DNA from: an uncultured bacterium
GTDB lineage: Bacteria > Actinomycetota > Coriobacteriia > Coriobacteriales > Coriobacteriaceae
Direction: 5' to 3'
Assembly: GCA_905216045.1 (NCBI GenBank)
Contig: CAJMSL010000131.1
Span: 1-5,080, forward strand
DNA length: 5,080 nt
In this document: one piece after another, positions 1-5,080 of the stretch
Layout of the letters: each line of letters opens with the position of its first letter
Numbering within the stretch: position 1 is the stretch's first letter
Notes under the pieces: model-generated
Database searches by the model: none
Told to the model about the DNA's origin: nothing
The model's input: the letters and a program-made list of their open reading frames with translations, nothing else
Made by a program: the position numbers and the translations under genes

Positions 1-1048
1 CGCCCTCGCCGACCACCTTGCAGCCGTTGGCGACGAGCGCCTGGGCGTCCTCGAGCAGCAGCGTGTTCTCGCGTGCGCAGGGCAGCGCGATGTCGCAGGG
101 CAGCTGCCACACGCCACGGCCGTCGCCCTCGTGCCACGTGGCATTGGGCTTCTCGTCGACATACATAGCGAGCGTAACGCCCTTGTCGTGGCCGGAGCGC
201 TTCTTGTTGTAGACATGCTCGAGCACGGTGTAGTCGATGCCGTCGGGATCCTCGACCCAGCCGTGGGTGTCGGAGCAGGCCAGCACCTTGCCGCCGAGCT
301 GGGCGACCTTCTGGACCGCGTAGATGGCGACGTTACCGGAACCGTGAACGACGACGTTCTTGCCCTCGAAGGAGTCGCCTCGGCTCTTAAGGTACTCGTC
401 CACAAAGTAGGCCAGACCGTAGCCGGTGGCCTCGGTACGGGCGAGCGAGCCGCCAAAGGAGAGGCCCTTGCCGGTGAGGACGCCGGTCCACTCGTTGGTC
501 AGGCGCTTGTACTGACCGAACAGGTAGGCAACCTCGCGGCCGCCAACGCCCAGGTCGCCGGCAGGAACGTCGGTGTTGGGGCCGATGTGGCGATAGAGCT
601 CGGTCATGAAGGACTGGCAGAAGTGCATGATCTCGTTGTTGGACTTGCCCTTGGGGTCAAAGTCGGAACCGCCCTTGCCGCCGCCCATGGGCAGGGTGGT
701 CAGGCTGTTCTTAAGGATCTGCTCCAGGCCCAGGAACTTAAGCATGCCCAAGGTGACCGTCGGGTTAAAGCGCAGGCCGCCCTTGTAGGGTCCAATGGCA
801 GAGTTGAACTCGACGCGGTAACCGCGGTTGACCTGGACCTTGCCCTGGTCGTCGACCCAGGGGACACGGAACATAACAATGCGCTCGGGCTCGACGAGGC
901 GCTCAAGCAGGGCGGCCTCCTCGTACTCGGGATGGGCGTCGAGCGCCGGCTGGATGGTGCCGAGGATCTCGGTCGCGGCCTGAATGAACTCAGGCTGCTC
1001 GGGATAGCGGGCCTTGAGCTCGTCGAGAACTTTCTGCGTGTAGCTCAT
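1..1048 (-). CDS. gdhA: NADP-type glutamate dehydrogenase, N-terminal 349 residues (partial, runs off left edge)
   Basis: Hexameric bacterial glutamate dehydrogenase. It reductively aminates 2-oxoglutarate with ammonium to give glutamate in the cytoplasm. I translated 349 codons from the ATG at 1048; the reading frame is open to base 1, so about the last 95 residues of a family length near 445 are missing. The start is supported by GGAGGAAG at 1050-1057 just upstream. The glutamate-site and catalytic residues are all present, and their numbering matches the well-studied Clostridium symbiosum enzyme: K89 (IGPYKGG), K113 (ILKNS), K125 (LPMGGGKGG) and D165 (PAGDLGVG). The dinucleotide-binding turn GSGNVA is at 236-241. 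The following Ser-Asp (ACSDTHG, near 258-264) resembles NADP(H)-dependent enzymes such as E. coli GdhA, so I favour an NADPH-linked, biosynthetic role. No frameshift is visible. It is separated from the selenium genes by about 250 bases and is probably its own transcription unit. Confidence 0.96.
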   Translation of the reverse strand, partial: MSYTQKVLDELKARYPEQPEFIQAATEILGTIQPALDAHPEYEEAALLERLVEPERIVMFRVPWVDDQGKVQVNRGYRVEFNSAIGPYKGGLRFNPTVTLGMLKFLGLEQILKNSLTTLPMGGGKGGSDFDPKGKSNNEIMHFCQSFMTELYRHIGPNTDVPAGDLGVGGREVAYLFGQYKRLTNEWTGVLTGKGLSFGGSLARTEATGYGLAYFVDEYLKSRGDSFEGKNVVVHGSGNVAIYAVQKVAQLGGKVLACSDTHGWVEDPDGIDYTVLEHVYNKKRSGHDKGVTLAMYVDEKPNATWHEGDGRGVWQLPCDIALPCARENTLLLEDAQALVANGCKVVGEG

Positions 1049-1049
1049 G

Positions 1050-1057
1050 CTTCCTCC
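1050..1057 (-). promoter_or_regulatory. Shine-Dalgarno site of gdhA
   Basis: On the minus strand GGAGGAAG lies one base before the ATG at 1048, with the GGAGG core four bases from the start codon. It is a near-perfect anti-16S match and fixes the gdhA start. The spacing is on the short side. Confidence 0.75.
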
Positions 1058-1114
1058 AATTGATGGAAAAGAAAAGTATCGTTCGAGGCGCCCCATGCGC
1101 CGCGAGCTTTATCG

Positions 1115-1144
1115 AGTATGGATAATATCGCACTGTTGCAGCAA
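1115..1144 (-). promoter_or_regulatory. Weak candidate promoter for gdhA
   Basis: On the minus strand TTGCTG (1144-1139) and CATACT (1120-1115) are 18 bases apart, giving partial matches to -35 and -10 boxes. An overlapping AT-rich TATTAT (1127-1122) is an alternative -10, with a poor -35 (GTAACT, 1150-1145). Either would give a leader of about 60-70 nt before gdhA. The leader would contain a small GC hairpin (GGCGC/GCGCC at 1087-1101). The location is sensible but both box matches are imperfect. Confidence 0.3.
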
Positions 1145-1228
1145 AGTTACGCATAAGCCGACGAGCTGATGTTTCATTTTGATTACGATGCAGGTAGAAG
1201 CGTTTTTGAGTGTCTGACGCGCAAAACC

Positions 1229-1265
1229 CGTGTTTCAAACCTGTTTCGTCCACGTGTTCCAAACC
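1229..1265. repeat. Two 13-base imperfect direct repeats, 24-base period
   Basis: CGTGTTTCAAACC at 1229-1241 recurs as CGTGTTCCAAACC at 1253-1265 with one mismatch. The second copy runs into the left arm of the adjacent inverted repeat. They lie about 180-215 bases upstream of the gdhA start. They could be part of a mobile intergenic element or a pair of protein-binding sites; nothing in the sequence decides between these. Confidence 0.5.
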
Positions 1266-1301
1266 ACCACATTGGGGACGGCACCTTTGTGGTGGTTTTG
1301 G
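1259..1301. repeat. Intergenic inverted repeat (REP-like stem-loop) after the DUF3343 gene
   Basis: AAACCACCACA at 1261-1271 is the exact reverse complement of TGTGGTGGTTT at 1288-1298, an 11-bp perfect stem. Two further C-G pairs (1259-1260 with 1300-1301) form if T1299 is bulged. The 16-base loop is TTGGGGACGGCACCTT. The stem begins only a few bases past the TAA of the DUF3343 gene (1307-1305). Neither strand shows a T-run after the stem, so it is not a typical intrinsic terminator. The position just after a stop codon, the G/T-rich arm and the GGGGAC...CACC loop suggest a dispersed REP-type element. That assignment is inference; it may still help stop or stabilise the upstream mRNA. Confidence 0.6.
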
Positions 1302-1304
1302 TGG

Positions 1305-1700
1305 TTAGAGGACGAGCTGATGGTAGTCGGCGGGGGTTATGCGGCCTTCGGTGGCAGCGCGGAAGGCGGCGAGTGCATCGCCCGAGAACGGCATGGCCCA
1401 ACACAGCCCGCAGCCGGCGGTGATGGAGCCGGGCAGCGGCATGATGCGCCCGGGCACACCGGCGTCAAGGCACAGCTGCTCGCATTCCATCACATCGAAG
1501 GTGCTATCGAACGAAACGATGATCTTGCGTTCGTGATCAGGGGCATCGCCGCACGAGGCCTCGCGGTGCGACTCGCGGTACGCAGCCGCCGCGGCCTCTT
1601 CCTCGGCCGTATGTCCACATCCGCCACAGCCGCAGGTACAGGGTTCGGACCCGTCGCAAGTGCAAGGTTCTCCCGTGTCGGGACAAATATCGTGAGACAT
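1305..1700 (-). CDS. DUF3343 (putative Se/S carrier-like) protein with Cys-rich N-terminal extension
   Basis: A 131-residue protein in two parts. Residues about 59-131 match the DUF3343 family (putative Se/S carrier-like): a short strand start (KIIVSFDSTFDVMECEQL), the G-V-P-G-R-I-M-P-L-P segment at 81-90, and the family's AGCGLCWAMPF at 95-105 with C97 and C100. Residues 6-28 form an added cysteine-rich head with seven Cys (6, 13, 15, 21, 23, 25, 28) and H30, built on a doubled EPCTC. An Ala/Glu-rich, probably helical linker (32-46) joins them. There is no signal peptide or membrane segment. The start at 1700 has GGAG at 1706-1709 at good spacing and lies 15 bases after the mobA stop, so the two are probably co-transcribed. 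DUF3343 genes are known to co-occur with selenium-trait genes; moving sulfur or selenium through the cysteines is a hypothesis, not shown. The biochemical function is unknown. Confidence 0.85.
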   Translation of the reverse strand: MSHDICPDTGEPCTCDGSEPCTCGCGGCGHTAEEEAAAAAYRESHREASCGDAPDHERKIIVSFDSTFDVMECEQLCLDAGVPGRIMPLPGSITAGCGLCWAMPFSGDALAAFRAATEGRITPADYHQLVL

Positions 1701-1715
1701 GGCAACTCCAATCGT

Positions 1716-2348
1716 CTAGGCGAGCAACTCGGCCGCCGCAAACTCCTCGGGCGTATTGACGTTCTCGAAGCAGAGCGTCGAGCCTGCGACCTTAACGATC
1801 TGCGGCTCATCCATATAACCAGCCTGAACGCGATTAATCAGGCAGCGAATGCGCTGACGGTCGCAGGCGAGCAGCTCTTGGGCGACCGGCGCACACGCGT
1901 CACGGCGCCAGACGGCGCAAAGCGGCTCAATTCCCCGCTCCTCGCGCGGCACGCACACGTCGAGCGCCTCGGCCTCAACACAGCCAGCAAGGGCACCGAT
2001 TAGCTCCGAAGAGACAAACGGCATATCACAGGCGACGATAGCAACGAGAGGCAGCCGGGCCGCAGTCAGCGAACTCGCGATGCCGCGCATGGCGCCCGCC
2101 GGCCCCTCAAGGTCCGACACTATTCGCGGCACCAGGCCGCCAAACGCGCGCTCCTCAAGGTAGGCAAGCTCGCTGGGACGCGAAGTCGTCACGACCAACT
2201 CGCCGGCAACTGGCGCCAGCCGACCCAGCACGCGTTCGATAAGCGGCTCGCCGCAAAACGCCATGCGAGCCTTATCGCAGCCCATGCGCGAGGACAGCCC
2301 ACCCGCTTGGACGACACAAGAAAGATCGGCACGTCTTACGGTAGTCAT
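1716..2348 (-). CDS. mobA: Molybdenum cofactor guanylyltransferase
   Basis: A nucleotidyltransferase that adds GMP from GTP to Mo-molybdopterin, giving the guanine-dinucleotide cofactor of DMSO-reductase-family enzymes such as formate dehydrogenase. The 210-residue product is close to the roughly 190-200 usual for MobA. Visible signatures are the GTP-binding loop QAGGLSSRMGCDKA (14-27, with R21, G23, D25, K26), DLEGPAGAMRGI (79-90), the metal-binding ACDMPF (106-111), EPLCAVWRR (141-149) and the C-terminal FENVNTPEEF (194-203). Gln replaces the usual Leu before AGG, a mild variation. I prefer the ATG at 2348 because GGGGGTG lies nine bases upstream. An in-frame ATG at 2366 would add six residues but has no ribosome site. 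It follows the tRNA-Sec gene and its terminator, so it needs either read-through or a promoter in 2367-2437, where I see none that is convincing. Related CTP-using enzymes (MocA) share the fold; the context favours MobA. Confidence 0.9.
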   Translation of the reverse strand: MTTVRRADLSCVVQAGGLSSRMGCDKARMAFCGEPLIERVLGRLAPVAGELVVTTSRPSELAYLEERAFGGLVPRIVSDLEGPAGAMRGIASSLTAARLPLVAIVACDMPFVSSELIGALAGCVEAEALDVCVPREERGIEPLCAVWRRDACAPVAQELLACDRQRIRCLINRVQAGYMDEPQIVKVAGSTLCFENVNTPEEFAAAELLA

Positions 2349-2437
2349 ACGGCAAAACACCCCCATCGGCGCGTTCTAAACCCAGCGCACGGGGCAAATA
2401 CCGTAGGCGACAAGGCGGACGACACGGCGGACCCGCA

Positions 2438-2494
2438 CAAAAACAAAACAGCGCCCTTGCGGCACGCAGCAAGACCGCGAGCACAAAAGCGCTG
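2438..2494 (-). terminator. Probable intrinsic terminator after tRNA-Sec
   Basis: Reading the minus strand just after the tRNA, CAGCGC (2494-2489) pairs with GCGCTG (2454-2449). A second stem CTTGC/GCAAG (2473-2469 with 2460-2456) sits inside. TTTTGTTTTTG (2448-2438) follows directly. Stem plus T-rich tail is the expected layout. The outer loop is long, so the exact fold is uncertain. It would end the selC transcript and reduce read-through into mobA. Confidence 0.55.
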
Positions 2495-2502
2495 GTAGCG
2501 TA

Positions 2503-2599
2503 TGGCGGGAACGTATGTGAATCGAACACATCCAAGACGTTTTGCACGCCTCGCAACGGTTTTGAGGACCGCGGAGCCCACCGGAGCCCATCCGTTCCC
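2503..2599 (-). tRNA. selC: Selenocysteine tRNA, anticodon UCA
   Basis: The 97-nt gene folds as a bacterial tRNA-Sec. The acceptor 5' strand GGGAACGG pairs with ACGTTCCC (seven canonical pairs plus a G·A at the eighth). The D arm is a 6-bp stem (GGGCTC with GGGCTC, two G·U pairs) around a CGGT loop, the long D stem typical of bacterial tRNA-Sec. The anticodon arm is GCGGT/ACCGT with loop CCTCAAA; the anticodon TCA is at 2565-2563. The long variable arm has an 8-bp stem around GCAAA. The T arm is ATGTG/CACAT with loop TTCGATT. The discriminator is G (2506) and CCA is encoded at 2505-2503. Total length and arm pattern closely parallel the 95-nt E. coli selC. It accepts serine, is converted to Sec-tRNA by SelA and is carried by SelB to UGA codons. 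Its position right after selB makes the identity very secure. Confidence 0.96.
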
Positions 2600-2611
2600 A
2601 AGTGCGGCGGT

Positions 2612-2620
2612 ATTTTACCA
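2612..2620 (-). promoter_or_regulatory. Candidate extended -10 promoter for tRNA-Sec
   Basis: On the minus strand TGGTAAAAT (2620-2612) is an extended -10 element (TGn plus TAAAAT) in the 36-base gap between selB and selC. It would start RNA near 2605, about six bases before the mature tRNA 5' end. No good -35 is found 17 bases upstream, which extended -10 promoters can tolerate. selC may therefore be transcribed on its own as well as with selAB. Confidence 0.45.
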
Positions 2621-2635
2621 AACCGAGCAGCCAAT

Positions 2636-4603
2636 CTAGCGCAGGGACCTCAGGCCGCCGGCATCCTTGTCGAGCACCGTAAAGCGCACGGCATCCAGGT
2701 GCTCCAAGATACTGATGGCACGTTTACGCGACACGCCCAGGGCCTCGCGCAGCACGCTCGTGGTGGCAGCGCCGCCGGCTGCCTCAACGGCGGCGGCGAC
2801 GAGCTCACGCGCATGGGCCTCGGCGGCAGCGGACAGGGCAACGTCGCGCTCGACCTTAACGATCGCGCGTTTAAGCGAAAGCTCGCGCAGGGCACGCGTC
2901 ATGGTGTCGCGGCCGAGCTGCAGCTGTTCGCCCACCTCGGGCAACGTCGGTGCATCCAGGCCGGCTTCGTCCAGCAAGGCAACGATACGTTCGCAGGCCT
3001 CGCGCACCACACGCGCCGCGGCGGCAGCGGAGTGCGGGTCGAACACCTCGGCGCCCTCGGCGGCGCACACGCCACACGAGCAGCCCTCGGCAATCAGAGC
3101 CGCGGCAACGCCTTCATCAGCGGCAGGCCACGCAGCATGGGCAACGGCGCCGGGCGTAAAGCCCGTCTCCTTGGGAGCCGCCGCGTGCATGGCTGACAGG
3201 GTCGCCGCCAGTGCATCCATCGCGGCGTCGAGCACCACGGCGTCCGCCAAGAGGCCCGCATCGCCCGCGGCAAGCTTGCGAACGGAGCCCTGCGCCACCA
3301 ATCCGCGCAGTACGGCATCGGCCTCGCCAACACGAAGATCCAAAGCCTCGGCAACATCAACCGTCGTAACCGGCAGCGTCTGCAGCGCCAGCCAAGCGCC
3401 CACACCGCCCGCGATATCGCCGGCCTCAAGCGCCACATACAGCGCACGCTCTCCTTCGGCAAGCTCGCGCGAACGACGGCAGCGCGAAAGCAGCACGCGC
3501 CCGCCGCCGATGAGCATAACGGGCGAAAACGACAGCACCACGGCATGGTCTCCGGCACACAGCGGCAGCGGCTCCTCCAGGCGCACCTGCTCGGTACGGG
3601 TCTCGCCCACCGCCATGGGGGCCTCGCCCTCCAAAAGCATGATGCGGCCGACGACCTCGGCCGTGCCGGCCATCACATGCACACGCGCGCCCGACTCGAG
3701 CACGCGCGGCTTGGTGCCCTCGAGGCCCAGGTAGGTGAACGTCATCATAAAGCGCAACGTCTGGCCAAAGCGGTCCGCCACGCCCAGCATCTCGCCACGG
3801 TCACGCGCCGCGACACCGTCACCAACTAGGTTGAGCGCCACACGCTGCCCAGGCAGCGCGCGCGGCGTATCGCCATGCACCTGAATCCCGCGCACGCGAC
3901 AGACCGTACGCGACGGCAAAGCGATCAGCTCGTCGCCCACCGCAACCGGCGCATCGTGCAGCGTTCCCGTCACGACGGTGCCTACGCCCTTGATCGTAAA
4001 GCAGCGGTCGATAGGCAGGCGCGGCGCGGCATCGGTGCGCTCGGCACGGTCGCGGCAGGCATCCCAGCAGGCACTTACCTGCTCGTCGAGCACCGCAAGC
4101 AGCCTGTCGAGCCCCTCGCCCGTCTTAGACGACACGGGGACAATCGGCGCGCCCGCAAACACGGTACCCGACAAAAAGTCATCGACATCGAGCTCGGCAA
4201 GCTCGGTCATCTCGGCATCGGCAAGGTCGCACATCGTCAGCGCCACCACCATATGCGTGACGCCCAGCATCTCCAGCACGTGCACGTGCTCGCGGGTCTG
4301 CGGCATCACGCCCTCGACGGCCGAAACCACCAGCACGGCAACGTCGATGCCTGTCGCACCCTGCACCATGGCGCGCAGGTAATGCGCGTGGCCCGGCACG
4401 TCGACCAGGCCGATGATCTTGCCACTCGGCAGCGCCAGCTCGCCAAAGCCAAGCTCCACCGTCATGCCGCGACGACGCTCGACCTCAAGGCGATCGGGAT
4501 TCTTGCCGGTCAGTGCCTCGATCAGTGCCGACTTGCCGTGGTCGACGTGGCCCGCCGTGCCAACGATAACGGGACACTCCACCAACGCCTGAACCTCACT
4601 CAT
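2636..4603 (-). CDS. selB: Selenocysteine-specific translation elongation factor SelB
   Basis: GTPase that binds Sec-tRNA-Sec and, through its C-terminal winged helices, the SECIS hairpin in mRNA, so that UGA is read as selenocysteine. The 655-residue length is normal (about 610-650 in the family). Domain 1 shows G1 GHVDHGKS (18-25), G2 Thr48 (GMTV), G3 DVPGH (68-72) and G5 SSKTGEG (158-164). G4 is TMCD (123-126), where the usual lysine is methionine. The domain 2 signature is DRCFTIKGVGTVVTGTL (199-215). From about 380 onward there are four winged-helix repeats; the last ends LGVSRKRAISILEHLD (622-637), the typical RNA-binding C-terminal helix. A small CSCGVC cluster lies at 508-513. The start ATG overlaps the selA TGA as ATGA, implying translational coupling, with GAAGG upstream as a plausible ribosome site. 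The stop is TAG at 2638. The tRNA-Sec gene follows 36 bases later. Confidence 0.97.
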   Translation of the reverse strand: MSEVQALVECPVIVGTAGHVDHGKSALIEALTGKNPDRLEVERRRGMTVELGFGELALPSGKIIGLVDVPGHAHYLRAMVQGATGIDVAVLVVSAVEGVMPQTREHVHVLEMLGVTHMVVALTMCDLADAEMTELAELDVDDFLSGTVFAGAPIVPVSSKTGEGLDRLLAVLDEQVSACWDACRDRAERTDAAPRLPIDRCFTIKGVGTVVTGTLHDAPVAVGDELIALPSRTVCRVRGIQVHGDTPRALPGQRVALNLVGDGVAARDRGEMLGVADRFGQTLRFMMTFTYLGLEGTKPRVLESGARVHVMAGTAEVVGRIMLLEGEAPMAVGETRTEQVRLEEPLPLCAGDHAVVLSFSPVMLIGGGRVLLSRCRRSRELAEGERALYVALEAGDIAGGVGAWLALQTLPVTTVDVAEALDLRVGEADAVLRGLVAQGSVRKLAAGDAGLLADAVVLDAAMDALAATLSAMHAAAPKETGFTPGAVAHAAWPAADEGVAAALIAEGCSCGVCAAEGAEVFDPHSAAAAARVVREACERIVALLDEAGLDAPTLPEVGEQLQLGRDTMTRALRELSLKRAIVKVERDVALSAAAEAHARELVAAAVEAAGGAATTSVLREALGVSRKRAISILEHLDAVRFTVLDKDAGGLRSLR

Positions 4604-5080
4604 CGAGCAATCGCCTTCTTAACGCACGCGACGAGCGTCGTTGCCGCCGTCTCGATATCGCGGTCACCCACGAGCGTGCGCACGTCAAACAAAATGCGAT
4701 CGTGCGAGGTTCGCGTGACGACCGGCGTGTCAAAGTCCTGAACAAGCGAGCGCTTGAGCGCATCGACCGTCAGGCGTGCGTCAACAAGGCGCACGGCAAC
4801 GCACATGGTGGGCAGCTCCACGGTAGGCAGCGAGCCGCCACCAGGGTAGCCAGCCTTATCGAGCCCGGCGCCCATACGAACGCGCAGCTTGCGGGCACGT
4901 CGCTCCAAATGGGCCTGCGGCAGCGTAAGCATGCTGAGCACCGGAATATCGCGATGGGCAACATCGGCGCCGTCCATGTAGATACGCAGCGTGGCCTCGA
5001 GCGCCGTCAGCGCGAGCTTGCCCGGGCGCAGGGCGCGCATAAGCGGATGTGACCCACAGGCCTGGACCAGATTGCGACGG
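4600..5080 (-). CDS. selA: L-seryl-tRNA(Sec) selenium transferase, C-terminal part (partial, starts beyond right edge)
   Basis: SelA is a PLP enzyme, decameric in E. coli, that turns Ser-tRNA-Sec into Sec-tRNA-Sec using selenophosphate. The last 159 residues are visible, of a family length around 460. The frame is open to base 5080 and reads through an internal Met at 5040, which is not the start. Recognisable features are HPLMRALRPGKLAL followed by ALEATLRIY (typical SelA: HPL-RALR-dK-tL-ALEATLR-Y), then PGGGSLPTVELP, and the final strand-helix part with RILFDVRTL. The PLP-binding lysine lies upstream, outside the window. It ends with TGA (4602-4600), which overlaps the ATG of selB. No frameshift is seen. 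Confidence 0.95.
   Translation of the reverse strand, partial: RRNLVQACGSHPLMRALRPGKLALTALEATLRIYMDGADVAHRDIPVLSMLTLPQAHLERRARKLRVRMGAGLDKAGYPGGGSLPTVELPTMCVAVRLVDARLTVDALKRSLVQDFDTPVVTRTSHDRILFDVRTLVGDRDIETAATTLVACVKKAIAR

Noticed and set aside
131..1063. 310-codon open frame on the plus strand
   Set aside because: It lies antisense to gdhA, whose product matches glutamate dehydrogenase along all 349 residues. The plus frame has a low-complexity Ala/Val/Gly/Leu composition, a usual shadow of GC-rich coding sequence.
990..1262. 90-codon minus-strand frame overlapping the gdhA start
   Set aside because: No ribosome site, overlaps the gdhA start out of frame, and has no recognisable features. 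The stretch is better read as the gdhA leader.
1058..1304. Possible small gene, riboswitch or CRISPR in the gap before gdhA
   Set aside because: No ORF with a ribosome site, no riboswitch fold I recognise, and only the one palindrome and one pair of direct repeats; no spaced repeat array.
1230..2003. 257-codon open frame on the plus strand
   Set aside because: It crosses an intergenic palindrome and is antisense to both DUF3343 and mobA, each recognisable by motifs. No family resemblance of its own.
2272..2634. 120-codon minus-strand frame upstream of mobA
   Set aside because: It covers the tRNA-Sec gene and its terminator and ends inside mobA in another frame. The tRNA fold explains this DNA better.
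2667..3734. 355-codon Ser/Ala/Arg-rich open frame on the plus strand
   Set aside because: Antisense shadow of selB with biased composition and no recognisable domain.
4600..4602. selA TGA stop as a possible selenocysteine codon (read-through)
   Set aside because: The selA product ends at a normal family C-terminus. Continuing in frame gives about 25 unrelated codons before another TGA, inside selB. I see no convincing SECIS-like hairpin right after it. The ATGA overlap with selB is the simpler explanation.
3875..4741. 288-codon Arg/His-rich open frame on the plus strand
   Set aside because: Antisense to selB and selA across their junction; composition typical of a shadow frame.

Overview
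The window is GC-rich (roughly 60% or a little more, by eye). All five protein genes and the one tRNA gene lie on the minus strand. The best reading is part of a bacterial selenocysteine (Sec) locus followed by a glutamate dehydrogenase gene. GC content, the protein style and the combination of a hexameric GDH with Sec and molybdenum-cofactor genes suggest an anaerobic gut-type actinobacterium of the Coriobacteriia, perhaps Collinsella-like. That placement is inference from general resemblance, not from a search.

Layout in transcription order, right to left. At the right edge is the C-terminal part of selA (5080 to 4600), Sec synthase. Its TGA stop overlaps the ATG of selB (4603 to 2636), the Sec-specific elongation factor. 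Thirty-six bases past selB is selC (2599 to 2503), a 97-nt tRNA-Sec with a UCA anticodon, the long variable arm and an encoded CCA. It has its own candidate extended -10 promoter and is followed by a likely intrinsic terminator. Next comes mobA (2348 to 1716), the molybdenum cofactor guanylyltransferase. Fifteen bases later is a 131-aa DUF3343 (putative Se/S carrier-like) protein with an unusual cysteine-rich N-terminal extension (1700 to 1305). Its stop codon is followed at once by a strong intergenic inverted repeat (1259 to 1301). After about 250 non-coding bases, gdhA starts at 1048 and runs off the left edge.

How the genes fit together: SelA charges tRNA-Sec with selenocysteine, SelB delivers it at UGA codons, and selC encodes the tRNA itself. 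MobA makes the guanylated molybdenum cofactor used by DMSO-reductase-family enzymes, whose classic Sec-containing member is formate dehydrogenase. DUF3343 proteins are known genome neighbours of selenium genes. The locus therefore looks like a supply module for a selenium- and molybdenum-dependent oxidoreductase encoded elsewhere. selD, which makes selenophosphate, is not in the window and may lie upstream of selA.

The points most worth a second look are the Cys-rich extension on the DUF3343 protein, the loss of the G4 lysine in SelB (TMCD instead of TKxD), a G·A apposition at the eighth acceptor position of the tRNA, and the REP-like palindrome between the Sec locus and gdhA.
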